Assembly (NCBI RefSeq): GCF_022568815.1
Contig: NZ_JAKZHX010000008.1
Span: 62,001-126,000 of the forward strand
DNA length: 64,000 nucleotides
Origin: Undibacterium paludis
Lineage (GTDB): Bacteria > Pseudomonadota > Gammaproteobacteria > Burkholderiales > Burkholderiaceae_D
Direction of reading: 5' to 3'
Of this stretch, positions 8,316 to 17,108 are shown one piece after another. Each line of letters opens with the position of its first letter. Within the stretch, counting starts at the first letter, position 1. Below the pieces are notes generated by a model. The model did no database searches. It saw only the letters and a list, made by a program, of their open reading frames with translations, and was not told where the DNA came from. The translations under genes and the position numbers were made by a program.

Positions 8316-9422
8316 ATGACTACCCCACTTACCAAAAAAGAACAGCTCTACCAGCTCATCGCTGCCCAGCCGTTTATTTCTCAGCAAGACCTGGCTGACC
8401 AGCTGGGTTTGTCGCGTTCTGCCGTGGCCGGGCATATTGCGGCGCTGATACGTGAAAAGCGCTTGCTGGGGCGGGCTTATGTCTTGCCTGATCAGCGGCC
8501 CGTGGTGTGCATAGGCGGAGCGAACATAGACCGTAAATTGCGTACCCTGGGGCCGGTGCAGATGGGGACCTCGAATCCGGTCAGCCAGCATGAAGCCTTT
8601 GGCGGCGTGGCGCGCAATATTGCCGAGAACCTGGCCCGCCTGGGTTTGCCAACCCGCCTGCTGTGTGCCGTTGGTGATGATGCTGCCGGGCACAGCATGC
8701 TGGCCCATGCGCAGTCGGTCGGTATTGACGCAAAAGCCAGTCTGGTGGCAGGCGGTTTGCATAGCGGCAGCTACACAGCCCTGCTCAATGATGATGGCGA
8801 CATGGTGCTGGCGCTGGCGCATATGGAATGCTGTGATGCATTGACACCGGAGTTCCTGACCAGCCGTGCACCACAACGCGGCAATGCCGCCCTGACGATT
8901 GCCGACTTGAATTTGCCGCAGGATAGCATAGGCTTATTATTGCAAGAAGCATATCAACATGACGCCACCCTGATACTGGTTGCCGTGTCTGAACCCAAGA
9001 TGGCGCGCCTGCCTGCGGACCTGCGCGGACTGCGCTGCCTGATATTGAACAGGGGCGAGCTCGGTGCTGCCGTTGGCCTGCGTATTGAGGATAAGGCAGA
9101 CATTGCCGCTGCCTGCCGGCAATTACAGACACGTGGTGTGCGTGATCTGGTCGTGACCCTGGGTGGAGATGGCGTGATGTACACCGATGCAGCGGCTGAA
9201 AATGGCATGCAGCAATTGTCAGCGCCACCAGCAAGGATGCGTGATGCGACGGGGGCAGGGGATGCTTTTGCCGCCGGACTTGCATGGTCGTTATGCCGCA
9301 CGCCTGATGACCTGGGCCTGGCCTGTCAATATGGACTTAAGCTGGCGCGCCTGACGCTGGAAAGTGATGCGACGGTCTCCCCGACCATCTGCCCGACTAT
9401 TTTTGAAGAGGAATTATCATGA
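8316..9422 (+). CDS. PfkB carbohydrate kinase with N-terminal winged helix (pseudouridine kinase-like)
   Basis: 368 residues. Residues 5-60 form a winged HTH ([20 protein letters not shown]). A PfkB kinase follows: [12 protein letters not shown] at the start, [16 protein letters not shown] as signature 1 and [15 protein letters not shown] with the catalytic Asp near the end. Kinases of this architecture resemble YeiI, and the overlap with psuG points to pseudouridine as substrate, giving pseudouridine 5'-phosphate. Start and stop overlap the next gene by ATGA. The HTH suggests a kinase that also senses or regulates. Tandem palindromes lie just upstream. The kinase family is clear; the substrate is inferred. 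Confidence 0.88.
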   Translation: MTTPLTKKEQLYQLIAAQPFISQQDLADQLGLSRSAVAGHIAALIREKRLLGRAYVLPDQRPVVCIGGANIDRKLRTLGPVQMGTSNPVSQHEAFGGVARNIAENLARLGLPTRLLCAVGDDAAGHSMLAHAQSVGIDAKASLVAGGLHSGSYTALLNDDGDMVLALAHMECCDALTPEFLTSRAPQRGNAALTIADLNLPQDSIGLLLQEAYQHDATLILVAVSEPKMARLPADLRGLRCLILNRGELGAAVGLRIEDKADIAAACRQLQTRGVRDLVVTLGGDGVMYTDAAAENGMQQLSAPPARMRDATGAGDAFAAGLAWSLCRTPDDLGLACQYGLKLARLTLESDATVSPTICPTIFEEELS

Positions 9423-10348
9423 TGCAATCTTACCTGGTCTTATCGGACGAAGTCCGTGCAGCCCGCCTGGCGGCAAAACCCGTGGTGGCGCTGGAGTCCA
9501 CCATCATTTCACATGGCATGCCTTACCCGCAAAACGTGCAGACCGCGCGTGAGCTGGAGCAGATCATCCGTGATGGTGGTGCCGTGCCAGCCACCATTGC
9601 CGTCATGAACGGCAAGATACATATCGGCCTGTCAGATGACGACCTGGAAACACTGGGCAATTCACCCGATGCCATGAAGGTCAGCCGCCGCGACCTGGCT
9701 TATGCACTCTCAACCGGCAAACTGGGCGCCACAACCGTTGCTGCCACCATGATCTGTGCTGCGCTGGCCAATATTGAAGTCTTTGTCACTGGCGGCATAG
9801 GTGGTGTGCATCGTGGCGCCGAAACCAGTTTTGATATCTCGGCTGATTTGCAGGAGCTGGCAAACACCTCGGTAGCCGTGGTCTGTGCCGGTGCCAAATC
9901 CATACTCGACATCGGCCTGACACTGGAATACCTGGAAACCCATGGTGTGCCTGTGGTCAGTGTCGGTCAGCCGAATTTTCCGGCATTTTTTACGACGGAC
10001 AGCGGTTACAAGGCTGATTTCCAGCTTGATACGGCAGAGCAGCAGGCTGACTTCATCCATACCAAATGGACACTGGGCCTCAATGGCGGTATCGTCATCG
10101 CCAATCCTGTGCCGGTAGAGTCCGCCATGCCACGTGAAGAAATTGAAAACATTACACAACAGGCACTGGCGCTGGCAGATGAGCTTGCCATCAGCGGCAA
10201 GGCGATCACCCCTTTTCTGCTGTCGCGTATCAAGCAACTGACTGAGGGGCGCAGCCTGGAAACCAATATTGCCCTGGTCAAGAATAATGCCGTGGTCGGC
10301 ACCCAGCTGGCACTGGCGCTGCATCATTTGCGCAAGCGTACGGTGTAA
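9419..10348 (+). CDS. psuG: Pseudouridine-5'-phosphate glycosidase
   Basis: 309 residues matching PsuG along the whole length. It opens with [17 protein letters not shown], then [36 protein letters not shown] and [19 protein letters not shown], which holds the catalytic Lys. [10 protein letters not shown] and [11 protein letters not shown] follow. It splits pseudouridine 5'-phosphate into uracil and ribose 5-phosphate in the cytoplasm. The ATG lies in the ATGA overlap with the kinase gene and has AGAGGAA upstream, so the two are translationally coupled and act in sequence. Confidence 0.96.
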   Translation: MMQSYLVLSDEVRAARLAAKPVVALESTIISHGMPYPQNVQTARELEQIIRDGGAVPATIAVMNGKIHIGLSDDDLETLGNSPDAMKVSRRDLAYALSTGKLGATTVAATMICAALANIEVFVTGGIGGVHRGAETSFDISADLQELANTSVAVVCAGAKSILDIGLTLEYLETHGVPVVSVGQPNFPAFFTTDSGYKADFQLDTAEQQADFIHTKWTLGLNGGIVIANPVPVESAMPREEIENITQQALALADELAISGKAITPFLLSRIKQLTEGRSLETNIALVKNNAVVGTQLALALHHLRKRTV

Positions 10349-10697
10349 AAGTCAGTGTTTCATCGGGTGTGCCTGTGTACACCCGAATGTCGATATGGGC
10401 CTGGTGAATGCCTTTGATGAGCATCTTTATCAGGTAATGTCTGTTTCTGGTGCTTGGGAGCGTTGCCCCTTTTTCTGCAACCTTCGCCCTCTTTATGTTG
10501 GCCGACCAAAAATCTGAGACCCCATTTTTGTTATTTCTCCCGGTTTTTGCGGCAGCCTTGGGGCAACGATAGCATCCGTACTCGTTAATGAATTTGTAAG
10601 CCCGGTTTCTCCATGGACTTGGCCGCATGAAAAACACAATCGAGCTGCTCTAGGCTATGATGCCTGCTAAGTCTTGAAAGTCTGTTGGGAATAATGA
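10349..10697. other. Intergenic region psuG / thioredoxin-like gene
   Basis: 349 bp without a recognisable gene. TCGGGTGT (10363-10370) and ACACCCGA (10379-10386) form an 8-bp stem soon after the psuG stop. There is no U-run, so it is a possible weak or Rho-assisted terminator. Nothing else stands out. Confidence 0.6.
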
Positions 10698-11237
10698 ATG
10701 ATGAATAAGAAATTCGTTGCTGTTGCAGCAATCCTGGGTGTTGCCTGTGCTGCGCTGGGTGCCGTGGTTGCCAATCAGCAATTGACACCCAAGCCGCCAG
10801 AAAACAAAGCGGTGGCACAACTGATGGCGCAGCAGTTGACTGACAGCAGCGGCAAGAAACAGGCATTATCACAATGGCAAGATAAGATGCTGGTCGTGAA
10901 TTTCTGGGCAACCTGGTGCGCACCCTGTGTGCAGGAAATGCCTGAATTGTCAGCATTGCAAGTTGAATACAAGGGCAAGCCTGTGCAAATCCTCGGTATG
11001 GGGATAGACAGCCCGACGAATATCAGTGAATTTGCAAAAAAATATCAAATTAGCTACCCCCTGTTTGCAGCCGGCATGGAGGGCAGTGAGCTGTCGCGCC
11101 AATTGGGCAATAACGCCGGCGGTCTGCCGTTTACTATTCTGATTGGCCCTGGTGGCCGGGTCTTGAAAAACTACCTTGGCCGTCTGAAGATGGAAGAATT
11201 GCGTGCTGACATTGCCAAATTTTCTCTGGAAAAATAG
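10698..11237 (+). CDS. TlpA-like thioredoxin-fold protein
   Basis: 179 residues with an N-terminal membrane anchor or signal (FVAVAAILGVACAALGAVV) and a TlpA/ResA redoxin domain. The active site is WATWCAPC (Cys74, Cys77). A cis-Pro region follows in GGLPFTILIGPGG. It is probably a periplasm-facing thiol-disulfide reductase. The ATG is 7 bp after GGGA; a second ATG follows directly. In Burkholderiales a gene of this type commonly stands upstream of aroQ and accBC, as here. Confidence 0.9.
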   Translation: MMNKKFVAVAAILGVACAALGAVVANQQLTPKPPENKAVAQLMAQQLTDSSGKKQALSQWQDKMLVVNFWATWCAPCVQEMPELSALQVEYKGKPVQILGMGIDSPTNISEFAKKYQISYPLFAAGMEGSELSRQLGNNAGGLPFTILIGPGGRVLKNYLGRLKMEELRADIAKFSLEK

Positions 11238-11315
11238 AAGTAGTATCATTTTTCCTTGCCAATCTACGTCGAATGACGGCAAAATGCGGCCATCTTCGTC
11301 AAATTGAATGTGACT

Positions 11316-11753
11316 ATGGCGCGCAAACTGCTGCTGCTCAATGGCCCCAATCTGAACCTGCTCGGCACGCGCGAGCCTGCTACCTATGGCGCCACTACCC
11401 TGGCCGAAATAGAGGCGGCAGCACAGGAGCAGGCAATAGCAGCTGGTGCAGAGTTGTCATTTTTTCAAAGTAATCATGAGGGCGCATTAATTGATCGCAT
11501 ACATGCTGCCCGTAATGAGCAAGTCGATGCTATCATCATCAACCCGGGCGGTCTGACGCATACCAGCGTCGCTTTGAGGGATGCCCTGGCTGCTGTTGCC
11601 ATACCGTTTATTGAAGTACATCTATCCAATGTGCATCAAAGAGAGGCCTTCAGGCACCACTCTTTTTTGTCTGCGATTGCCAAGGGGGTCATTTGCGGCC
11701 TCGGTCCCGAAGGTTACCGCCTGGCGATTGACTTTTCTCTTAAAAATATTTAA
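11316..11753 (+). CDS. aroQ: 3-dehydroquinate dehydratase, type II
   Basis: 145 residues from the ATG at 11316 (a TTG lies 4 codons earlier). Type II hallmarks: [16 protein letters not shown] with Arg19, catalytic Tyr24, [27 protein letters not shown], and EVHLSN with the catalytic His102. It dehydrates 3-dehydroquinate to 3-dehydroshikimate in the shikimate pathway. AroE of the same pathway is encoded at 26654. It precedes accB, the usual betaproteobacterial order, though a separate promoter seems present for accB. Confidence 0.95.
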   Translation: MARKLLLLNGPNLNLLGTREPATYGATTLAEIEAAAQEQAIAAGAELSFFQSNHEGALIDRIHAARNEQVDAIIINPGGLTHTSVALRDALAAVAIPFIEVHLSNVHQREAFRHHSFLSAIAKGVICGLGPEGYRLAIDFSLKNI

Positions 11754-11777
11754 ATTCTCGCATCTCCGTTTAATTCG

Positions 11778-11807
11778 CTGATAATTTCAGCTTATTTCGT
11801 ATATAAT
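11778..11807 (+). promoter_or_regulatory. Putative promoter of accBC
   Basis: A perfect -10 TATAAT (11802-11807) is preceded by CTGATA (11778-11783), 4 of 6 matches to the -35 box, with an 18-bp spacer. It lies about 90 bp before the accB start. Confidence 0.5.
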
Positions 11808-11895
11808 CCACCCATTGGCGGCATTGCCCAGATGTTGTTGTCCGGTATTGCGCGCCCCCGTTAATTCAGAACCACTTTTTTCAAGGGGATTCCAC

Positions 11896-12357
11896 ATGGA
11901 TTTAAGAAAACTCAAGACCCTGATCGACCTCGTAGCAGAATCAGATATTGCAGAACTCGAAGTGACTGAAGGTGAAGGCAAGGTCCGTATCGTCAAATCT
12001 TCGGCAATGCCACAAAATCAGGTCGTCATGATGCAGCAGCCGCAGCACCAGCAAATGATGCCGGCAGCTGCCGCACCAGCGGCATCCGCCGCGCCCGTGG
12101 CAGCCGCACCTGTCGTGCCGGACGGCCACATCGTCAAATCCCCCATGGTTGGTACGTTCTACCGTTCTTCTGCCCCTGGCGCCGCCCCATTTGCTGATAT
12201 TGGCAAAAGCGTCAATGCTGGCGACACCCTGTGCATTATTGAAGCGATGAAGCTGCTCAATGAAATTGAAAGCGACTTCACCGGCACGATCAAACAGATT
12301 CTGGTTGAAAATGGTCAGCCTGTTGAGTACGGCCAGCCACTGTTCGTGATTGGCTGA
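11896..12357 (+). CDS. accB: Biotin carboxyl carrier protein of acetyl-CoA carboxylase
   Basis: 153 residues from the ATG preceded by AAGGGGAT. The N-terminal region ([20 protein letters not shown]) is followed by an Ala/Pro/Gln-rich linker (about 50-80). The C-terminal biotinyl domain has the attachment motif EAMKLLNE with Lys119. It carries CO2 on biotin between AccC and the carboxyltransferase for fatty acid synthesis. The frame remains open upstream, but the ATG at 11896 gives the standard AccB N-terminus. It is followed by accC, 112 bp downstream. Confidence 0.97.
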   Translation: MDLRKLKTLIDLVAESDIAELEVTEGEGKVRIVKSSAMPQNQVVMMQQPQHQQMMPAAAAPAASAAPVAAAPVVPDGHIVKSPMVGTFYRSSAPGAAPFADIGKSVNAGDTLCIIEAMKLLNEIESDFTGTIKQILVENGQPVEYGQPLFVIG

Positions 12358-12469
12358 TCCAGGCTCGCGTGTGCAACCTGGCTACTCACTACCCGTGCTG
12401 AGGGCAAACAGTACTGAACCGGGTTTGTTGCTCACGCAATTGCAACCATTGCCACCGCAAAGTTAAATC

Positions 12470-13837
12470 ATGTTTGAAAAAATTCTTATCGCCAATCGTG
12501 GTGAAATCGCGCTACGCATTCAGCGCGCCTGCCGCGAGATGGGTATCAAAACCGTGGTCGTGCACTCTGAAGCTGACCGTGAAGCAAAATATGTGAAGCT
12601 GGCCGACGAATCTGTTTGCATAGGCCCGGCTCCGTCGAATCTGAGTTACCTGAGCATGCCGGCCATTATCAGTGCCGCTGAAGTCACCGACGCCCAGGCG
12701 ATTCACCCTGGCTATGGCTTCCTGTCAGAAAATGCCGACTTCGCCGAGCGCGTAGAGCAATCCGGTTTCGTCTTCATCGGCCCGCGTGCTGAATCGATAC
12801 GCATGATGGGCGACAAGGTGTCGGCCAAGCATGCCATGATCAAGGCGGGTGTACCTTGCGTACCTGGTTCTGAGGGGGCGTTGCCGGACGACCCCAAAGC
12901 CATCGTGCAGACTGCCCGCAAGGTCGGTTATCCCGTCATCATCAAGGCTGCTGGCGGCGGCGGTGGTCGTGGCATGCGTGTCGTGCATACTGAGGCCGCT
13001 TTGCTGAACGCCGTCACCATGACCAAGACTGAAGCCGGTGCTGCCTTTGGCAACCCGGAAGTCTATATGGAAAAATTCCTGGAAAACCCGCGTCACGTGG
13101 AAATCCAGATCCTGGCTGACCAGCATGGCAATGCCATCTGGCTCGGCGAGCGCGACTGCTCCATGCAGCGTCGCCATCAAAAAGTCATCGAAGAAGCACC
13201 GGCACCTGGCATCCCCCGCAAGATCATAGAAAAAATCGGTGATCGCTGTGCTGCTGCCTGCCGCAAGATCGGTTATCGCGGTGCGGGTACGTTTGAATTC
13301 CTGTACGAAAACGGCGAGTTCTATTTCATCGAAATGAATACCCGCGTGCAGGTGGAACATCCGGTCACGGAAATGATTACCGGTGTCGACATCGTGCAGG
13401 AGCAGATACGCATCGCCTTCAATGAAAAGCTGCGCTTCAAGCAGACCGATATCATGCTCAAGGGCCATGCCATCGAGTGCCGTATCAATGCGGAAGACCC
13501 GTTCAAGTTTGTGCCTTCGCCTGGTCGTATCACCTCATGGCATACGCCGGGCGGCCCTGGCATACGCGTGGATTCGCATGCTTACGCCGGTTATTTCGTC
13601 CCGCCAAATTATGATTCCATGATAGGCAAGGTCATTGCCTATGGCGAAACCCGCGAACAGGCAATCCGTCGCATGCAGATCGCCTTGTCAGAGATGGTGG
13701 TTGAAGGCATACAGACCAATATCCCGCTGCACCGCGAGTTGATGATAGACGCCCGCTTTATTGAAGGTGGTACGAATATTCACTACCTTGAGCATAAGCT
13801 TGCAGACATGCCGGAGTTGTCGAAGAAGTCGAAGTAA
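12470..13837 (+). CDS. accC: Acetyl-CoA carboxylase, biotin carboxylase subunit
   Basis: 455 residues, the normal length. It begins [20 protein letters not shown]. The ATP-grasp glycine loop is [44 protein letters not shown] follows (shown in part only: key residues HVEIQ, RDCS, RRHQK), and the biotin/bicarbonate site [16 protein letters not shown]. It carboxylates biotin on AccB using ATP and bicarbonate. It is cotranscribed with accB. A composite repeat element lies directly after the stop. Confidence 0.97.
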   Translation: MFEKILIANRGEIALRIQRACREMGIKTVVVHSEADREAKYVKLADESVCIGPAPSNLSYLSMPAIISAAEVTDAQAIHPGYGFLSENADFAERVEQSGFVFIGPRAESIRMMGDKVSAKHAMIKAGVPCVPGSEGALPDDPKAIVQTARKVGYPVIIKAAGGGGGRGMRVVHTEAALLNAVTMTKTEAGAAFGNPEVYMEKFLENPRHVEIQILADQHGNAIWLGERDCSMQRRHQKVIEEAPAPGIPRKIIEKIGDRCAAACRKIGYRGAGTFEFLYENGEFYFIEMNTRVQVEHPVTEMITGVDIVQEQIRIAFNEKLRFKQTDIMLKGHAIECRINAEDPFKFVPSPGRITSWHTPGGPGIRVDSHAYAGYFVPPNYDSMIGKVIAYGETREQAIRRMQIALSEMVVEGIQTNIPLHRELMIDARFIEGGTNIHYLEHKLADMPELSKKSK

Positions 13838-13959
13838 TTTGAAGTAAAGACCTCTTCAACACAGAGACACAGAAGGGCTCAGAGGGGCACAGAGAAAAGC
13901 CTTGAAAGTCCTTAAAGTAGTTGGTTGGCTTATCTCGTAGATTAGGCTCAGATTGCAGG

Positions 13960-14008
13960 TTGGGCCGGGCCTAGCTAGGCTTCACCAGCCTAGCGAGGCC
14001 CGGCTCAA
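13960..14008. repeat. Long stem-loop inside repeat copy A
   Basis: Two 21-nt arms (13960-13980 and 13988-14008) pair at 19 of 21 positions plus one possible G-U, with a 7-nt loop. The arms are rich in GGGCC and CTAGC. It could form a stable hairpin in RNA or a cruciform in DNA. Confidence 0.75.
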
Positions 14009-14062
14009 CACTCGGCATTTAAATAACGTATTCGTTTATTAAGGCGCGACCGGCGAAGTTGA

Positions 14063-14101
14063 AAAAGCACAGAGAAAACACCTGTTTTTCCCTGTGCTTT
14101 T
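14063..14101. terminator. Terminator-like stem-loop in repeat copy A
   Basis: A 16-nt arm beginning AAAAGCACAG (14063-14078) pairs with 14086-14101 at 15 of 16 positions around a 7-nt loop. The plus-strand copy ends in TTTT. It could end accBC transcription before prmA. Confidence 0.5.
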
Positions 14102-14321
14102 GGCTTTGTTATGAAGCCACTGTGTTAAGCTTTTCACTATTGAGAAGTGTTAGTACATTAAATAAGTACCGTATACCCAAAGTGTTAGGGCGCACAGTGT
14201 TGATATTGAAGATGAATTTGTTTTCTCTTGGTTTTCTCTGTGGCTCTGTGGTGAGCATTTTGGTCTTGAAGAAGTAATATCGCTGGATATAGAACGTAAT
14301 AGAACGTAAGAAAGTAGCAAT

Positions 14322-15233
14322 ATGGGCTGGATAGAAATAGTCATAGAAGTGGCGCGTGAGCAGGCCGAGGCTTTGTCGGACGCTTTGATGGATGTGGGCG
14401 CCTTGTCGGTGTCGGTCGAAGATGCCGATGAAGGGACGGATGCCGAGCGCCCGCTGTTTGGTGAGCCTGGCATGGAACCTGACGAAGCTGCCTGGGACCG
14501 CAGCCGCGTGGTTGCGCTCGCGGATATCGATGCTGATCATGCTGAACTGGTGGCTGAAGCTGCCGCCGCCATTGGCCTTGCCGCCGTGCCAGCCTACATC
14601 ACCCGCAATGTCGAAGAGCAGGACTGGGTGCGTCTGACGCAATCCCAGTTTGCCCCTATCCACATAGGCAAGAATATCTGGGTAGTACCTAGCTGGCATG
14701 ATGCACCTGACGCCAATGCCCTGATCCTGGAGCTCGACCCCGGCCTGGCCTTTGGTACCGGCAGCCACCCAACTACCAAGCTGTGCATGGAATGGCTGGA
14801 AGCGCATGCACCCAAGGATTTGTCTGTACTCGACTATGGTTGCGGTTCCGGCATACTGGCCATGGTTGCCAGCAAACTAGGTGCGGCCAGTGTCGTCGGT
14901 GTGGACATCGATCCTCAGGCGATAGAATCGGCCAACTTCAATGCTGAGCGTAATCATTGCCAAATCGAGTACGCCTTGCCGGAAGGTTTTGGTGCTGCTC
15001 ACCCGGTTTCAGAAAAATTTGACGTGGTCGTAGCGAATATCCTGTCCAGCCCGCTCAAGCTTATGGCACCGATGCTGGCTGGCCGTGTTGCACCTGGCGG
15101 TTCTTTGATACTATCGGGCGTACTGGCCAGGCAGGCAGAAGAAGTGGCGGCAGCCTACGCACCTTTCATCAAGCTTAGCGTCTGGGCTGAACATGAGGGC
15201 TGGGTCGCATTATCTGGCTCTTTGAGCAACTGA
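14322..15233 (+). CDS. prmA: Ribosomal protein L11 methyltransferase
   Basis: 303 residues. The N-terminal L11-recognition domain is [20 protein letters not shown]. The methyltransferase domain has [19 protein letters not shown], motif [24 protein letters not shown] and the family motif NILSSPL. It trimethylates several Lys/N-terminal positions of L11 with S-adenosylmethionine. It follows accC as in many proteobacteria but is separated here by the repeat element. The zinc-ribbon gene starts 7 bp after its stop, so those two are probably cotranscribed. Confidence 0.96.
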   Translation: MGWIEIVIEVAREQAEALSDALMDVGALSVSVEDADEGTDAERPLFGEPGMEPDEAAWDRSRVVALADIDADHAELVAEAAAAIGLAAVPAYITRNVEEQDWVRLTQSQFAPIHIGKNIWVVPSWHDAPDANALILELDPGLAFGTGSHPTTKLCMEWLEAHAPKDLSVLDYGCGSGILAMVASKLGAASVVGVDIDPQAIESANFNAERNHCQIEYALPEGFGAAHPVSEKFDVVVANILSSPLKLMAPMLAGRVAPGGSLILSGVLARQAEEVAAAYAPFIKLSVWAEHEGWVALSGSLSN

Positions 15234-15240
15234 GGCGACT

Positions 15241-17049
15241 ATGGCACTGGCGACCCGCTGCCCCCACTGTCAGACTGCCTTCAAGGTAGCCAATGATCAG
15301 TTGAAGCTGCATGCGGGGCTGGTGCGTTGCGGCTCTTGCCAGCGAACCTTTAATGCTGTTGAAAATCTCATTCCTGCTGACGCGCCAAAATCGTCGGCCC
15401 CTGTTTCCACCTCTGCCCAGGTTGCCAGCAAGCCTGTGCCGGTGACGCCAGCTGCGCCAGTAACACAATCAACACCAACGATGCCAGCTGCCAGGGCTGC
15501 CACAACCAACGCCGGCAGCGCGGCACCAGCGCCTGTGGCTGCAACCAAAGTCAGCCAGTCAACAGAGACGGTGGCAGACAGCAAATTGTCTGCAGCCATG
15601 ACAGAAACCGGCTCGATTGCAAGCCCGGTCTCAGCCGCCAACTCAAGCACTGCGCCGGCCGTGACGGCATCGTCCGCGGCAAGCACGGCTGCGGCAAGCA
15701 CGACTGCGGGTGCAACCGCAAGTACAACCACAAGTACAACCGCGAGTACAGCAATAGATGCGGCACAGGCTACCTCTGCGTCACCCATCATTGCGGAAGC
15801 TGCCAAACCAGCCCCTGTTGTCGATATGGCCGGAGCCGCTACAGTACAGCCTGTGACAAAGAATACGGTTGCCAGCGTCAGGCCGGCGACTGAAGTACTG
15901 GCAGCGATCAGCAAGGCAGAAAAAGAATTTGAAGCGGAAGCCTTCGACAAGCCCAGGTCTGTTACACCAGCACAGAATGCTGTTGCAACTGTGCCCGCAC
16001 CAGACGTGACTGACAGTTCTGAATCAATGGTGGACAGCCTTGTCGTCAGCCCTGCCGTTGGCGCGGAAGCAAGGCTGAACTCGCGCGTCGAACCCAGGCT
16101 TGAACCTGCCATCACCAGTAGTTCCGCACTGGATTTTGATCTGGGCGATGGCGGGTTTTTACTGCCATCTGAAGAAATCAATGATGCCGACCTGGCCAGG
16201 GTGGAACTGGAAACCCGCGCTGCCCTGATGGACCCACCGACGGCAGACTGGTCGGTCAGTGACCAGCCAGAAGACCGGCAGCATGCTGCAGTTGACGAAG
16301 CTGCATCATCAACAGCCGCCAGCCAGGATGAAATACCTTTACCTGCCAGTGTCAATAAAGTCTGGCGGCACAAGGATCATGGTGATGCTCCTGAGCTTGA
16401 TGGCGCCGATTCCATCGCCGACGAAGCGCCTCATCAGGAAGCATATATAGGCGAAGAAGAAGCTGCCCTGGCAAATCATGCCGCTATCAACGAAGATTCC
16501 AGCAGCGATGCCGAAGAAGAGCACAAACCCGGCTTTGTCATCCAGGCAGAAAAACAGCGTGCGCGCAAACGCATGGCAACGATTTTTTACAGCCTGATGC
16601 TGCTACTGCTGTTGCCAGCCTTGCTGGCGCAGTCTGCCTATGTATTACGCAACCAGCTGGCCGTCAGGGTGCCGGAAACCAGGCCGTATTTGCAGGATGC
16701 CTGCAAATTCTTATCATGTCAGGTGAGTTTGCCGGCACAGATAGAAAAGATCGTCATCGATTCGAATGAATTGCAGAGCTTAGCGCCTGAACGCAATGTC
16801 TTCATGCTGGTGATGCAATTACAAAATCAAAGTGATGTGACGCAGGCCTGGCCGCATATTGAACTGGTCTTGAATGACGTCAAGGAAAAGCCCTTGTTAC
16901 AGCGTGCTTTCAAGCCAGAAGACTATCTGGCAGAAAAAGACAAGCTGGCCAAGGGATTTGCCGCCGGTGGTGAACAGAATATCAAACTGTATTTTGAATT
17001 GCCCACGTTGAAAGCAGCCGGTTTCCATGTCGGGATCTTTTATCCCTGA
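15241..17049 (+). CDS. Zinc-ribbon / DUF3426 membrane protein with long low-complexity linker
   Basis: 602 residues. An MJ0042-type zinc ribbon sits at the N-terminus (Cys7, Cys10, Cys30, Cys33). Residues of about 50-190 are an Ala/Thr/Ser/Pro-rich linker with short tandem repeats, followed by an acidic region to about 435. One transmembrane helix is near 445-467 (FYSLMLLLLLPALLAQSAYV). The C-terminal DUF3426 domain would be periplasmic. The ribosome site GAGGCG lies just after the prmA stop. Function is unknown. The family is common beside prmA in betaproteobacteria, but this linker is unusually long. Confidence 0.9.
   Translation: MALATRCPHCQTAFKVANDQLKLHAGLVRCGSCQRTFNAVENLIPADAPKSSAPVSTSAQVASKPVPVTPAAPVTQSTPTMPAARAATTNAGSAAPAPVAATKVSQSTETVADSKLSAAMTETGSIASPVSAANSSTAPAVTASSAASTAAASTTAGATASTTTSTTASTAIDAAQATSASPIIAEAAKPAPVVDMAGAATVQPVTKNTVASVRPATEVLAAISKAEKEFEAEAFDKPRSVTPAQNAVATVPAPDVTDSSESMVDSLVVSPAVGAEARLNSRVEPRLEPAITSSSALDFDLGDGGFLLPSEEINDADLARVELETRAALMDPPTADWSVSDQPEDRQHAAVDEAASSTAASQDEIPLPASVNKVWRHKDHGDAPELDGADSIADEAPHQEAYIGEEEAALANHAAINEDSSSDAEEEHKPGFVIQAEKQRARKRMATIFYSLMLLLLLPALLAQSAYVLRNQLAVRVPETRPYLQDACKFLSCQVSLPAQIEKIVIDSNELQSLAPERNVFMLVMQLQNQSDVTQAWPHIELVLNDVKEKPLLQRAFKPEDYLAEKDKLAKGFAAGGEQNIKLYFELPTLKAAGFHVGIFYP
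15679..15753 (+). repeat. In-frame tandem 12-bp repeats in the linker of the DUF3426 protein
   Basis: Units GCAAGTACAACC (15718-15729), ACAAGTACAACC (15730-15741) and GCGAGTACAGCA (15742-15753) follow looser GCAAGCACG units from 15679. They encode Ala/Thr-Ser-Thr-Thr/Ala. Copy number could change by slippage without shifting the frame. Confidence 0.7.
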
Positions 17050-17108
17050 ATCTGCGTTATTTTTTTGGGGTGCATGAAAAATACCCCCAGTCTTGCCAAT
17101 ATTTAGCA

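Larger units (their letters stand above)
13847..14267. repeat. Intergenic inverted-end repeat element, copy A (421 bp)
   Basis: The left end reads AAGACCTCTTCAACACAGAG and continues in CACAGAG-type units. The right end is the inverse (CTCTGTGGTGAGCATTTTGG followed by TCTT). The interior contains two long hairpins (13960-14008 and 14063-14101). It fills the accC-prmA gap. Related copies lie at 20221-20435 and 23072-23452. No coding frame is seen inside. Confidence 0.75.

Noticed and set aside
15297..16373. Long antisense open frame (358 codons) over the DUF3426 gene
   Set aside because: It mirrors the Ala/Thr-rich linker of the real gene and gives a low-complexity product without a domain or ribosome site.
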